Below the pieces are notes generated by a model, which worked only from the letters and a program-made list of their open reading frames with translations, had not been told where the DNA came from and made no database searches. From positions 1-19,494 of the forward strand of contig CAYVZZ010000041.1 of assembly GCA_964456185.1 (NCBI GenBank): 19,494 nucleotides of DNA. The letters run 5' to 3'. How positions within the stretch are numbered: position 1 is the first letter of the stretch; every line of letters begins with the position of its first letter. The stretch is from CAYVZZ01 sp964456185. Lineage in GTDB: Bacteria > Pseudomonadota > Gammaproteobacteria > Pseudomonadales > Alcanivoracaceae. The position numbers and the translations under genes are program-made. This document shows, in pieces, positions 1-8,813 of the stretch.

Positions 1-173
1 AAGACGAGAAAATCATTGCGTTTTTCGATGACTATATGCACGACTCACTGGCTGGTTTTGCCAAAGACCTTACCCTGCCCAGCGACCCGAGAGTCTTCTA
101 CGCGGGTGATGACAAGAAAGTTAAATATGCCAGCTACAATGCCGGAGAAAAACGGCAACAAGCATTGGTGTAA
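1..173 (+). CDS. C-terminal end of an unidentified protein (5' truncated by window)
   Basis: An open frame enters from the left edge (first complete codon at base 3) and stops with TAA at 171-173, giving the last 56 residues of a protein. The tail is hydrophilic and charged, with the stretch FFDDYMHDSLAGFAKDLTL followed by FYAGDDKKVKYASY. I do not recognise the family and see no membrane segment or metal motif. It lies 72 bp upstream of arsB on the same strand, so co-transcription is possible but not shown. Codon use looks like that of the neighbouring genes. Confidence 0.6.
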   Translation, partial: DEKIIAFFDDYMHDSLAGFAKDLTLPSDPRVFYAGDDKKVKYASYNAGEKRQQALV

Positions 174-245
174 TATCATGGCTGGCTGATATTGCCATCG
201 CTCTCTAAAATGCAGCCCTAATAAGCTGTTGTAAGGTTAAAAAGC

Positions 246-1547
246 ATGCTGGCATTGGCAATTTTTGTGGTCACTCTCGTGTTGGTGATTTGGCAGCCGC
301 GCGGGCTGGGCATTGGCTGGACGGCCATGGGCGGGGCCTTAGTCGCCCTGCTGACGGGCGTGGTGCAGTGGGCGGATGTTGGTATTGTCTGGGATATCGT
401 CTGGGACGCCACTTTCACCTTTGTGGCGCTTATCATCATTTCCTTGTTGCTCGATGAAGCCGGTTTCTTTTCCTGGGCGGCGTTGCACATTGCGCGTTGG
501 GGGAAAGGCCGTGGGCATTTGCTGTTTCCCTTGATTGTGTTGTTGGGCGCGGTGATTTCCGCCTTTTTTGCCAATGATGGCACCGCCCTGCTGCTCACGC
601 CCATTGTTATTGCCATTTTGATTCGGCTGAAATTCACCCCGCCACAGGCCTTGGCGTTTATTTTGGCAACAGGCTTTATTGCCGATACCGCCAGCTTGCC
701 GCTGGTGATTTCCAATCTGGTAAATATCGTCACGGCCAATTATTTCGAGATTGGTTTTGCCGACTATGCGGCGGTGATGGTGCCGGTGGATTTGGTATCC
801 ATCGCCACCACCTTGCTGGTGCTGTGGCTGGCTTTCGGGCGGCGGCTGCCCAAACGCTATGCGGTGGGAACGCTGGATGAACCGGCCAGCGCCATTGTCG
901 ATCATCAGGTGTTCCGTGCCGCTTTTCCGCTGTTGGCGGTGTTGCTGGTGGCGTATTTTGCGTTAGCGCCGTTCGATGTGCCTTTCTGTTTGGTAACGGG
1001 CGCTGCCGCGTTGATTTTGTGGGCATTGGCCTCGCGGGTGGGACAAGCCCAATCCCCACATTTGAAAACGCTAAGTATCGTGCGGCAGGCTCCGTGGCAG
1101 ATTGTGTGGTTTTCTTTGGGCATGTACTTGGTGGTGTATGGCCTAGGACAAGCCGGCTTGACCGAAATAGGGGCAATGGCGTTGGAGTGGCTGGCCGATC
1201 AGGGGCAATGGGTGGCCACGCTGGGCAGCGGATTCCTGGCGGCTTTGGTGGCCTCGGTGGTCAACAATATGCCCTCTACCTTGGTGGGCGCCTTGGCAAT
1301 CGACCAAGCGCAGGTATCGGACACCACCCGTCAATTGATGATTTATGCTAATGTCATTGGCAACGACTTGGGGCCGAAATTTACGCCAATTGGCAGCCTG
1401 GCCACCTTGTTGTGGTTGCACGTGCTGGCGGGCAAAGGCTATCGCATCAGCTGGGGGCAATATATGAAGGTGGGATTGGTGCTGACACCGCCTATTTTGC
1501 TGGCCAGTTTGGCGATGTTGGTGCTGTGGCTACCTGTGGTTCAATAA
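246..1547 (+). CDS. arsB: ArsB arsenite efflux pump
   Basis: Inner-membrane arsenite/antimonite exporter of the ArsB family, 433 residues (the E. coli protein is 429). Similarity to ArsB as I know it runs end to end: the N-terminal IWQPRGLGIGWTA, IISLLLDEAGFFSWAALH, FANDGTALLLTPIVIA, GFIADTASLPLVISNLVNIV, APWQIVWFSLGMYLVVYGL and the C-terminal NDLGPKFTPIGSLATLLWLH. About a dozen hydrophobic segments are visible. ArsB exports As(III) driven by membrane potential, or works with the ArsA ATPase. No arsR, arsC or arsA occurs in the window, so it is an orphan here; a regulator left of base 1 cannot be excluded. The ATG has a weak TAAGG-like site about 10 bases upstream. A TAAAAT at 209-214 could be a -10 box, but no good -35 fits. 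Confidence 0.93.
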   Translation: MLALAIFVVTLVLVIWQPRGLGIGWTAMGGALVALLTGVVQWADVGIVWDIVWDATFTFVALIIISLLLDEAGFFSWAALHIARWGKGRGHLLFPLIVLLGAVISAFFANDGTALLLTPIVIAILIRLKFTPPQALAFILATGFIADTASLPLVISNLVNIVTANYFEIGFADYAAVMVPVDLVSIATTLLVLWLAFGRRLPKRYAVGTLDEPASAIVDHQVFRAAFPLLAVLLVAYFALAPFDVPFCLVTGAAALILWALASRVGQAQSPHLKTLSIVRQAPWQIVWFSLGMYLVVYGLGQAGLTEIGAMALEWLADQGQWVATLGSGFLAALVASVVNNMPSTLVGALAIDQAQVSDTTRQLMIYANVIGNDLGPKFTPIGSLATLLWLHVLAGKGYRISWGQYMKVGLVLTPPILLASLAMLVLWLPVVQ

Positions 1548-1568
1548 TCGGTAAAAAGAGGGAAAATA

Positions 1569-1904
1569 ATGAAACATATGATGTGGTTAGGGCTGGTGTT
1601 GTCGGCATTGTTGCTAGCCGGTTGTGGCGAACCAACCATCGACGGCTCATCAATGGAGGCGTTCAAAGCGTCGGTTGAAGAAATCCGTGACGAGCTGCCA
1701 GAGGATAAAGAGTTTGAATTTCAAAAGGCGCTGACATTGTTAATGGTGAAGAAATCCTTTAGCGCCCTTACTGACAGCTTGGCCGATGCCATGGGCCAAG
1801 GGAAAAATGATGGCGAAGACAAAACTGTCCTGGAACAGCTGGACGGGCTGGATGCCGATGAGGTGATTGCCCTGGCCAATAAGAAACCTGAAGAAGATAA
1901 CTAG
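1569..1904 (+). CDS. small lipoprotein, DUF6694-like
   Basis: A 111-residue secreted lipoprotein. Residues 1-18 form a lipoprotein signal peptide with a lipobox LLAGC, putting the acylated cysteine at position 19. The next residue is Gly rather than Asp, so outer-membrane sorting is expected. The mature part begins EPTIDGSSMEAFKASVEEI, the pattern I associate with DUF6694 lipoproteins; it is helical and acidic, with no catalytic motif. A strong Shine-Dalgarno (AGAGGGA, 1557-1563) fixes the ATG. It starts 21 bp after arsB and is probably co-transcribed, but nothing shows a role in arsenic resistance. It converges with pqiC, with 9 bp between the two stop codons and no visible terminator. Confidence 0.8.
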   Translation: MKHMMWLGLVLSALLLAGCGEPTIDGSSMEAFKASVEEIRDELPEDKEFEFQKALTLLMVKKSFSALTDSLADAMGQGKNDGEDKTVLEQLDGLDADEVIALANKKPEEDN

Positions 1905-1913
1905 GGATTCATT

Positions 1914-2495
1914 TTAGTCTTTCTTCGCTGAATGTTGCTGGGTCACAGACGTTTGAGTGCCTGTGAGCTGCTCGGCGATAGTCACTGCCAACCCCTTCCA
2001 GAGTCTATCCAGCTCGGATACCAACGCATCATAACCAATGTCTTTAATCAGATAACCGCGGCTAAAGTGCCCGTGCAGTTGGCGGCCATCGGCCGTTTGT
2101 AACTTCCAGCTACCGGCCATGGTGGCAAGGCCTTTGGGGTTACCCTGAAAACGCACCAGCCGAATAAGTAGCTTGCCGCCCTGATTTACATGACGTTTAG
2201 CAAGATGAACGCGCATGGCGTGGGCAAGTTGTTGAGCCAAAGGCGCTGCCCAAAGATGATTATGGGCAGCCCGCATACCTACCTTGTTGAGCCGCATGAC
2301 GATGCCGGGCTGATCCAAATAATCCGGCAACTTAACGGTAACGCTGGGTAGCGTTTGACCGGGTAGCACGACCTGCTGTGCGGCAGGCAGCAAATAGTGA
2401 TAATTAACCTTGGGGGCGCTGGCACAGGCGCTTAGTGTAAGTAATAACGTGGTGGCCAGAGCCAGTTTAAAGGAAGGCGAAAAAGGGTTAGTCAT
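1914..2495 (-). CDS. pqiC: PqiC outer-membrane lipoprotein of the PqiABC transporter
   Basis: Lipoprotein partner of the PqiB needle (ABC-type transport auxiliary lipoprotein family, formerly DUF330), 193 residues. I start it at 2495: that ATG has AGGAG 8 bases upstream and overlaps the pqiB stop (ATGACTAA arrangement), the usual translational coupling. An upstream in-frame start at 2537 would lie well inside pqiB. A signal peptide with lipobox LSAC gives the lipidated Cys24; Ala at +2 predicts outer-membrane placement. The mature start CASAPKVNYHYLLP is typical of the family. In E. coli PqiC forms an outer-membrane ring that receives the PqiB tube, linking the two membranes for lipid trafficking. 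Confidence 0.88.
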   Translation of the reverse strand: MTNPFSPSFKLALATTLLLTLSACASAPKVNYHYLLPAAQQVVLPGQTLPSVTVKLPDYLDQPGIVMRLNKVGMRAAHNHLWAAPLAQQLAHAMRVHLAKRHVNQGGKLLIRLVRFQGNPKGLATMAGSWKLQTADGRQLHGHFSRGYLIKDIGYDALVSELDRLWKGLAVTIAEQLTGTQTSVTQQHSAKKD

Positions 2496-4053
2496 GCGAT
2501 GCTCCTGGCATGGGGTCGTGGCTTTCCGGACGGCCAAAAATAAGGGAGTTGGGATGTTGTTTCAACGTATCAATAAGTGGTTGCGTGCGCCGAATCAGTT
2601 GTTGCAACGCATCAAGGGTGCCATCGACCTGTTTGGGTAAGCTTTTCAGTGCAGGGTCGTTTAATCGTTGATTAAGCGACTGGGATGCTTGTTTGAGCGA
2701 TGTCAGCATCTTCTCGGATACTGCGAGATTGCGATTAAGTTTGTTGGCAATGGAGTCCAGGGGCAAACCGTTTAGGGTTTTAACAAAACGGTTGATTTGA
2801 TCCTCTAGTTGCGACAAGTTGCTGGGCACGCTGGGGAATACAGTAACGCCAGCAAACTGCCGTGTTTTCCAAGGATGGGGTTTGTCCACAAAGTCCAAGT
2901 TAACGTAGAGAGCGCCAGTGAGAAGGTTGCCTTTTTCCAGGCTAGCGCGAAGACCGCCCTTAAAGGCTTTACTAAAGCGCTTTTTCCACGTCTCAATAGG
3001 CGTATTGTTATGACGTCCTATAAAACGCTGCGGCTCAATGTGAATGAGCACAGGGATGGCAAAGCCATCAAGGCTATCCAAATCTTGCTGGCTGAGCCGC
3101 CAAGGCACCGCTTTGACCGTGCCCACACGCACCCCGCGATATTCCACCGGCGAGCCGGCAGTCAGGCCGCGCACGCTGTCTTTAATCAGTAGTACATAAG
3201 CCAAGGCATGGTCATACATGCCTTGATGCGCTTTTTGCTTGTTTTGATACAGCACAAAATGGTCGCCATTGTGCACCGGTTTTCCGGCCGGCAGATTGGG
3301 GTCGGGACTACCAAAGGCAACACCACCACCCAAGAGGCTTTCCACTGAAGGAATACGCACCTTCAGCCCCTGGGCATTCAAACGGAAATCTAAGCCAGCG
3401 ATATTCCAGAAGCGGCTGTTTGAGTTGACCAGCACCGGATAAGGCTGGCGGATAAACACACGGTAATGCACCTTGTGATCGGTAACATTAAAAGAGGTGC
3501 TCATCACCCGCCCCACTTCAAGACCGCGATATAACACCGGATCTCCCGTATCGAGCTTGCTGCCCACGGCACCCGTTAAATTGAGAATAATGCCTTGGCT
3601 GCCGTCGCGATTAATGGGTGGCTGCTTTGATACCGTAAAGCGGGTTTTAAAGTCGTGACTTTTTCCCGGCAGCATCTCGATATAAGGGCCGGACAACACC
3701 GTACCTAGGCCGCTAATGCCCTCTTTACCAATGCGTGGTTTGACCACCCAGAACTGACTATCCGAATGCAGCAGACCGTCGGTTCCGGCTTGTAAGGTTA
3801 CCGTGACCAGCACCTTGCTGTAGTCATCGCTAAGCTTTACGGCAGAGACCTCACCGATGGTGACGCTATGGGTTTTCAAGGGCGTTTTGCCCGCTTCAAT
3901 GCCGGCGGCATCCTGCATAATGAGGGTAATGGTTTGCCCTTGTGAGGAGAGGTTGTCATATAACAACCAGAGGCCGATTAACAAGGCAGCCAGCGGCACC
4001 AACCAAACCGGCGACAAGCGCGGAATACGATCGCGTAAGGCACTGGATTTCAT
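2488..4053 (-). CDS. pqiB: PqiB, MCE-domain intermembrane transport protein
   Basis: 521 residues (E. coli PqiB 546). One N-terminal membrane anchor (about residues 17-33) is followed by three MCE domains at about 39-135, 152-250 and 282-390, each with the VxxRGxxVGxV-like core (for example VLYRGLEVGRV near 173 and VEYRGVRVGTV near 303). A C-terminal helical region of about 410-500 would form the coiled-coil needle, ending in NSLIFGRPE, a familiar PqiB ending. MCE proteins build hexameric tubes that carry lipids across the periplasm. The start ATG overlaps the pqiA stop by 4 bases (ATGA), and the end overlaps pqiC. Three MCE domains separate it from MlaD (one) and YebT/LetB (seven). Confidence 0.94.
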   Translation of the reverse strand: MKSSALRDRIPRLSPVWLVPLAALLIGLWLLYDNLSSQGQTITLIMQDAAGIEAGKTPLKTHSVTIGEVSAVKLSDDYSKVLVTVTLQAGTDGLLHSDSQFWVVKPRIGKEGISGLGTVLSGPYIEMLPGKSHDFKTRFTVSKQPPINRDGSQGIILNLTGAVGSKLDTGDPVLYRGLEVGRVMSTSFNVTDHKVHYRVFIRQPYPVLVNSNSRFWNIAGLDFRLNAQGLKVRIPSVESLLGGGVAFGSPDPNLPAGKPVHNGDHFVLYQNKQKAHQGMYDHALAYVLLIKDSVRGLTAGSPVEYRGVRVGTVKAVPWRLSQQDLDSLDGFAIPVLIHIEPQRFIGRHNNTPIETWKKRFSKAFKGGLRASLEKGNLLTGALYVNLDFVDKPHPWKTRQFAGVTVFPSVPSNLSQLEDQINRFVKTLNGLPLDSIANKLNRNLAVSEKMLTSLKQASQSLNQRLNDPALKSLPKQVDGTLDALQQLIRRTQPLIDTLKQHPNSLIFGRPESHDPMPGASHD

Positions 4054-5300
4054 GAGTGAATCGACTCCTCATCGGGTGGCGCGGTATTGTCCCAAATTAA
4101 ACGCGCATCAAATTGTTGTGCGGCCAGCATGGTTAGTATCACCACAGCGGCAAATGCCAGACTCGCCGGCCCCGGCTGAATGCGCATAATCTGCCCCAGC
4201 TGCACCAATGCCACCACAATGGCCACCACAAACACATCAATCATAGACCAACGGCCAATGAATTCGGTGATGTGATACAGCCGCATTTGTTCCAATGGCC
4301 GTTTTGGCGTCCGCCGCCGGGTTACCCAACACAACCAAGCCAAGGCGGCGATTTTGCTAAAGGGAATCAAAATGCTGGCAATAAAGATGACCAAGGCGAT
4401 AGGCCAGTCGCCGTGTTCGGCAAACAGAACCACCCCGGAAATAATGGTCGCTGGTTGATTACCTCCGAGGCCAGTGGTCACCATGATGGGATAAAGCTGC
4501 GCGGGCAAACTCAGAATAAGTGCCGCGATAAGCAAGGCCCAGGTATTTTGCAAGCTATGCGGGTGGCGTTGATGCAAAGGCGCACCACAGCGCGTGCAGG
4601 CTGTTTCACCGATGGCGGCCAACTGGTGACAACGCCGACAAGATTGCAGCTGTTGCGCCTGCGCGGTTTGCCCCGCCTGTGCCTGTGGCGGATGCGTGGC
4701 CTTACCCGCAAAACAGCGCCACAGCAAGATGGGCTGAAAGCGTGACAGCACAATCAGCAGACACAACGCAAATAAGGCATAAGCCCAGAATCCCAAATAA
4801 AGCTGCACTTCTGCCATGCCTACTAGCTTAATCAACGCCACAAAAGCGGCAATGACAAACACCTCGGCCATCAACCAGGGTCGCCAGGCCACCAGCCAGC
4901 GCAGCAAAGTGCGGTTGAATCGCCAAGACGTTGATGTGGGTGACAATAGACTCAGCCGCAGCCACAAATAACCGGCAAGAAATAAGGCGGGTAATACCAC
5001 CAACGTAAGGCACACCACCAGGCTTAACAAAGGCTGTTGCGCCTGCCACAAATGTGTAACGGCATCCAACAAGCCAATTTGGTCGCTAATGCCACTGCGC
5101 GAGAAGCCAATAAAAGGCGCTAGTCCGGCAATCAACAAACCCACACCTGCGGTAACGGCCAACGCCGGCCCGGTCTGGTTGGTCACACCATAACGCAACA
5201 GCCCGCAATGGCACCGCGGGCAACGCATCCGCTCCCCTGGCGTCGGGTCGGACACGGCCAGCACCAAATCACAATCGGGACAGGCAAGTAAGGGGGTCAA
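4050..5300 (-). CDS. pqiA: PqiA inner-membrane protein (paraquat-inducible protein A)
   Basis: 416 residues (E. coli PqiA 417), an integral membrane protein of two related halves. Each half opens with a zinc-ribbon-like cysteine cluster: C7-x2-C10 with C27-x2-C30 near the N terminus, and CRRC...CTRC in the middle (about residues 219-236). About four transmembrane helices follow each cluster. PqiA is thought to feed or control lipid flow into PqiB. The best start is TTG at 5300, preceded by AAGGAAGG a few bases upstream; no in-frame ATG fits before the first cysteine pair. Only 63 bp separate it from the pta stop, with no terminator hairpin, so read-through from pta is likely. I did not find a SoxS-type operator. 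Confidence 0.92.
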   Translation of the reverse strand: MTPLLACPDCDLVLAVSDPTPGERMRCPRCHCGLLRYGVTNQTGPALAVTAGVGLLIAGLAPFIGFSRSGISDQIGLLDAVTHLWQAQQPLLSLVVCLTLVVLPALFLAGYLWLRLSLLSPTSTSWRFNRTLLRWLVAWRPWLMAEVFVIAAFVALIKLVGMAEVQLYLGFWAYALFALCLLIVLSRFQPILLWRCFAGKATHPPQAQAGQTAQAQQLQSCRRCHQLAAIGETACTRCGAPLHQRHPHSLQNTWALLIAALILSLPAQLYPIMVTTGLGGNQPATIISGVVLFAEHGDWPIALVIFIASILIPFSKIAALAWLCWVTRRRTPKRPLEQMRLYHITEFIGRWSMIDVFVVAIVVALVQLGQIMRIQPGPASLAFAAVVILTMLAAQQFDARLIWDNTAPPDEESIHS

Positions 5301-5363
5301 AGCGCCTTCCTTATGGCTGTTGAATCTGTTCCATTCTGTCCGAAGCCTGAGAGGCGGCGCAAG

Positions 5364-7439
5364 TTATGCGTTTTGGGTGGCCTGCACAGCCGTCAGTGCA
5401 ATGGTGTAAACGATGTCGTCCACCAAAGCGCCACGCGACAAGTCGTTAACCGGCTTGCGTAGCCCCTGCAACATGGGGCCAACGCTGACGCAGTTGGTGC
5501 TGCGCTGCACGGCCTTGTAGGTGGTGTTGCCGGTGTTGAGGTCGGGGAACACATAAATGGTTGCGCGCCCGGCCACTTTGCTGTCGGGGGCTTTTTGGCG
5601 GCCTACGCTGGCCACGGCAGCCGCATCGTATTGCAAGGGGCCATCAATGAGTAAATCGGGGCGTTGCTGACGCGCCAATTCGGTGGCCTGGCGCACTTTT
5701 TCAACTTCTGCCCCGGTGCCCGAGCTGCCGGTGGAGTAGCTAATCATGGCAACCCGCGGGGTGATGCCAAAGGCTTCGGCGGAAGCCGCACTTTGTACGG
5801 CAATTTCAGCCAGCTGTTCGGCTGTCGGCATGGGGTTTACAGCACAATCGCCATACACCAGCACCTGTTCCGGCAAGAGCATAAAGAAAACCGAGCTGAC
5901 AATGCGGTATTGCGGCGCTGTTTTAATGAGCTGCAATGCCGGTCGAATGGTGTTAGCGGTGGTGTGAACAGCGCCACTGACCAGGCCATCCACATCGGCT
6001 TCGGCGAGCATCATGGTGCCCAGCACGACCGGGTCTTCCAATTGTGCCAATGCCATGGGGGCGTTAAGGCCCTTGGCCTCGCGCAATGCCACCATGGGGG
6101 CAACATAGTCGTGGCGAATGGCGTCCGGGTCGATGATTTCCAGCGAATCCGGCAGGGTAATACCCAGCACGCGGGCGGCTTCTGCCACCCTGTCGGGGTT
6201 GGCGAGTAGTACACAACGGGCAATGCCCAATCGATGACATTCGGCAGCTGCCTGAATGGTGCGTGGCTCGTCGCCTTCGGGCAACACGATGCGTTTGTTG
6301 GCGGCTTTGGCTCGCTGCACCAGCTGATAGCGGAAGGCCGGCGGCGACAGACGGCTCTCGTGCGGTTGGCCGCAGGCTTCAATCAGCCAGTCCCGGTCGA
6401 GATGGCTGGCCACAAAACGGGTGATGGCCTCGGCGCGTTCGTCGTCATCAATGGGGATTTCGCGATTCATGCGGTCCAGCTGCGTGGCCGTGGCGTAAGA
6501 GTTGGTATCGATGGTGAGCACTGGTAGTCCGCTCTGCAAGGCACCGCGGCAAAGGTCTAGCACGCGTTCATCCGGCTGCACATTGCTGCACAACAACAGG
6601 CCGGCCAGCGGCATACCATTGAGCGCGGCCAAGCTGGCGGCCATGATAATGTCATCACGGTCGCCCGGCGTGACCACCAGATTACCCGGGAAGAACCGAT
6701 GAATCACATTAGGCGCGGTGCGCGCGCATAGCATCACCTCTTGCACACGGCGCTTGTCCATATCGCCCGCATGTAACACTTTGGCACCGGTTAGCTTGGC
6801 AATATCGCTGACGCGCGGGGCAGTCAGCTCGGCCTGCCAGGGTAATTGCCCGACCAGGTGGAAATTATCATGTTGAAAGATGGCCGTGTCTTTAAATGCG
6901 TCAACAAAGGCTTCATCACGAATCTTGTTGAGGACCAATCCCGCTACCTTGCGATGATTGAGACCGCCTAAGGGTTGTGCCTGGAATTCGAGGCGCTGTG
7001 CCAAGGTCTGTGGGGATTCATGTTCGGGCGTCGATACCAAAATAATGTCGGCATCCAGACTGTAGGCCAGCTCAATGTTGAGTTGCGCCGCGTAAGAGGC
7101 ATGGCGCGTCGGCACCACGCCTTCGACGATGACCACATCTTTGTCTTTGGCTGCCTGCTGAAAGCCTTGCACGCATTCCTGCATCAAATCATCCAGGTCA
7201 TCGTCGCCCAGCAGTTGCTCGACCCGTTCGCGGGGCACGGGCGAAGGGGGCAACATCTTGTGCACGCGTGCCACCAAAGCGGTAGATCGTTCCGGCCCGG
7301 CATCACCCGGATGATGCTGGGCAATGGGTTTATAAAAACCGCATTTCAAACCGCCCTGATCCAGGGCGCGTAGTAACCCCAAGCTGACCGATGTCAGGCC
7401 GACCCCAAACCCCGTGGGGACAAGAAGAAACGTTTGCAT
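5364..7439 (-). CDS. pta: Phosphate acetyltransferase (long, three-domain form)
   Basis: Interconverts acetyl-CoA plus phosphate with acetyl phosphate plus CoA, a cytosolic step of the acetate pathway. At 691 residues it is the long enterobacterial-type Pta (E. coli 714). It has an N-terminal dethiobiotin-synthetase-like domain with the degenerate P-loop PTGFGVGLTSVSLG (residues 8-21), a DRTGG regulatory domain at about 215-325 (VVTPGDRDDIIMAA), and the catalytic PTA domain from about 365 to the end (RIVLPEGDEPRTIQAA, SGAVHTTANTIRPALQLI, SYSTGSSGTGAEVEKV). The ATG follows the ackA stop by 3 bases and has only a weak site (TAAAG) inside that junction, so translational coupling to ackA is likely. 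Confidence 0.96.
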   Translation of the reverse strand: MQTFLLVPTGFGVGLTSVSLGLLRALDQGGLKCGFYKPIAQHHPGDAGPERSTALVARVHKMLPPSPVPRERVEQLLGDDDLDDLMQECVQGFQQAAKDKDVVIVEGVVPTRHASYAAQLNIELAYSLDADIILVSTPEHESPQTLAQRLEFQAQPLGGLNHRKVAGLVLNKIRDEAFVDAFKDTAIFQHDNFHLVGQLPWQAELTAPRVSDIAKLTGAKVLHAGDMDKRRVQEVMLCARTAPNVIHRFFPGNLVVTPGDRDDIIMAASLAALNGMPLAGLLLCSNVQPDERVLDLCRGALQSGLPVLTIDTNSYATATQLDRMNREIPIDDDERAEAITRFVASHLDRDWLIEACGQPHESRLSPPAFRYQLVQRAKAANKRIVLPEGDEPRTIQAAAECHRLGIARCVLLANPDRVAEAARVLGITLPDSLEIIDPDAIRHDYVAPMVALREAKGLNAPMALAQLEDPVVLGTMMLAEADVDGLVSGAVHTTANTIRPALQLIKTAPQYRIVSSVFFMLLPEQVLVYGDCAVNPMPTAEQLAEIAVQSAASAEAFGITPRVAMISYSTGSSGTGAEVEKVRQATELARQQRPDLLIDGPLQYDAAAVASVGRQKAPDSKVAGRATIYVFPDLNTGNTTYKAVQRSTNCVSVGPMLQGLRKPVNDLSRGALVDDIVYTIALTAVQATQNA

Positions 7440-7442
7440 ACT

Positions 7443-8636
7443 TTAGCTATCCAGTAGTGCCAGTACATCAAGGGCGATTTGGCGTTCTTCATTGGTGGGA
7501 ACCACCAAAATACGCGGGCTGCCGTCGGCATGTATGGCCCCTTCCCCGCCACCGCACATTTGTTGATTCCGGTCATCATCCAGAGCGCATTGCCACAACG
7601 CCAAATGCTGAACGGTTTTCGCCCGAATCAGAGCCGAATTTTCCCCAATGCCGCCGGTAAAAATCAGGCCATCCAAACGCGGTAAGGCACAGCCCATGGC
7701 CGCCAAGGATTTGGCCAAGCGATAACAATACACCTCAATGGCAAGGGTAGCGCCTGCGTGTCCCTCGGCGCGGGCTTCTTCCAAAGTGCGCATGTCGTTG
7801 GATAAGCCGGATAAACCCAAAAGCCCGCTTTCGCGGTTTAACAGATTGTCGATGCGCTGTAGCGACCAACCCAGTGCGCGTGACAAATGCGCCTGTAAGC
7901 CAGGGTCCACATCGCCACTGCGGGTGCCCATCACCACCCCTTCCAACGGTGTCAGCCCCATACTGGTATCCTGGCTTTCACCGTTCACCACGGCCGCAGT
8001 TGAACAGCCGTTGCCCAAATGCGCAGTGAGCCAACAGCTATTATCGACAGGCAAATCACACAGTTTGGCGGCGCGGCGGCTGACATATTGGTGGCTGGTG
8101 CCATGAAAGCCATATCGCCGGATTTGAAACTGCTTATACAAGGTTTCCGGCAGCGCATACCGGTAAGCGTGTTCCGGTAATGTTTGGTGGAAAGCGGTAT
8201 CGAACACGGCCACCTGCGGCAGCTGTGGAAACGTCTTGAGCGCTGCCTCAATGCCCTGCAAATTGGCCGGGTTATGCAAGGGCGCCAAGGGCACCATATC
8301 GCGAATCGCTTTCAAGCTGGCATCATCCAGCAAGGTAGAGGCACTAAACGCCTCACCACCATGCACCACCCGATGCCCAATGCCATGCAGCTTGCCCCCG
8401 GCCACCTCTTCGGCCGCCGGCAGCACCTTCTCCAGAACCGCCGCATGGTCGGCGCGCGGCAACGCCAGCTGCGTGGCCTCGCCGTTGGCCTGCCAATTCA
8501 CCACCGCATCCGGATCATCCAGGCCAATGTGCTCGGCCAGCCCTTCCATCAGAAAAGCATCCTGGGCTTCATTAACCAACGCAAACTTAATCGAGGAGCT
8601 ACCACAGTTAATCACCAAAATATTGCGCGCTGCCAT
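7443..8636 (-). CDS. ackA: Acetate kinase
   Basis: Converts acetyl phosphate plus ADP to acetate plus ATP, and the reverse, in the cytosol. It has 397 residues (E. coli AckA 400). The first acetokinase signature is at residues 8-18 (VINCGSSSIKF), HRVVHGGE is in the N-terminal third, and VFDTAFHQTLP is the second signature. GTRSGDVDPG and the nucleotide-binding FTGGIGENS lie in the C-terminal half. It is the first gene of a minus-strand run with pta 3 bases downstream, so both enzymes of the acetyl-phosphate node are made together. The SD is modest (GGATGA about 6 bases before ATG). Confidence 0.97.
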   Translation of the reverse strand: MAARNILVINCGSSSIKFALVNEAQDAFLMEGLAEHIGLDDPDAVVNWQANGEATQLALPRADHAAVLEKVLPAAEEVAGGKLHGIGHRVVHGGEAFSASTLLDDASLKAIRDMVPLAPLHNPANLQGIEAALKTFPQLPQVAVFDTAFHQTLPEHAYRYALPETLYKQFQIRRYGFHGTSHQYVSRRAAKLCDLPVDNSCWLTAHLGNGCSTAAVVNGESQDTSMGLTPLEGVVMGTRSGDVDPGLQAHLSRALGWSLQRIDNLLNRESGLLGLSGLSNDMRTLEEARAEGHAGATLAIEVYCYRLAKSLAAMGCALPRLDGLIFTGGIGENSALIRAKTVQHLALWQCALDDDRNQQMCGGGEGAIHADGSPRILVVPTNEERQIALDVLALLDS

Positions 8637-8674
8637 TGTTATTCATCCATCGGCTAATGAAATATCTGCTAGGG

Positions 8675-8703
8675 AGTCTAGGGGGTTGCGGGGGCTTTAT
8701 CAA
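8675..8703 (-). promoter_or_regulatory. Predicted sigma70 promoter of ackA-pta
   Basis: On the minus strand TTGATA (8703-8698) and TAGACT (8680-8675) are separated by exactly 17 bases, in the gap upstream of ackA. The implied transcript start is near 8668, giving a leader of about 30 nt before the ackA ATG. This is a consensus match by eye only. No ArcA or FNR site was identified. Confidence 0.5.
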
Positions 8704-8813
8704 CGCGGAAGGCGTGCGGCATCAAGCGTCAATGGTCCCGCCCGCAACGCTTCGCTTATGCGAGCCTACCTATTTTGCTAATGTGTTGCCGTTAAATAAA
8801 CAGGGTGAACAGC

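Noticed and set aside
174..245. ArsR operator or riboswitch upstream of arsB
   Set aside because: Only a 5-bp ATGGC/GCCAT inverted repeat is seen. It does not match ArsR half-sites I know, and no riboswitch fold is apparent.
339..1460. Long open frames opposite arsB (and similar ones opposite pta, ackA, pqiA and the amidase)
   Set aside because: They mirror the codon pattern of clearly recognised genes, have biased compositions (runs of Gln, His, Arg) and lack ribosome sites. They are shadow frames.
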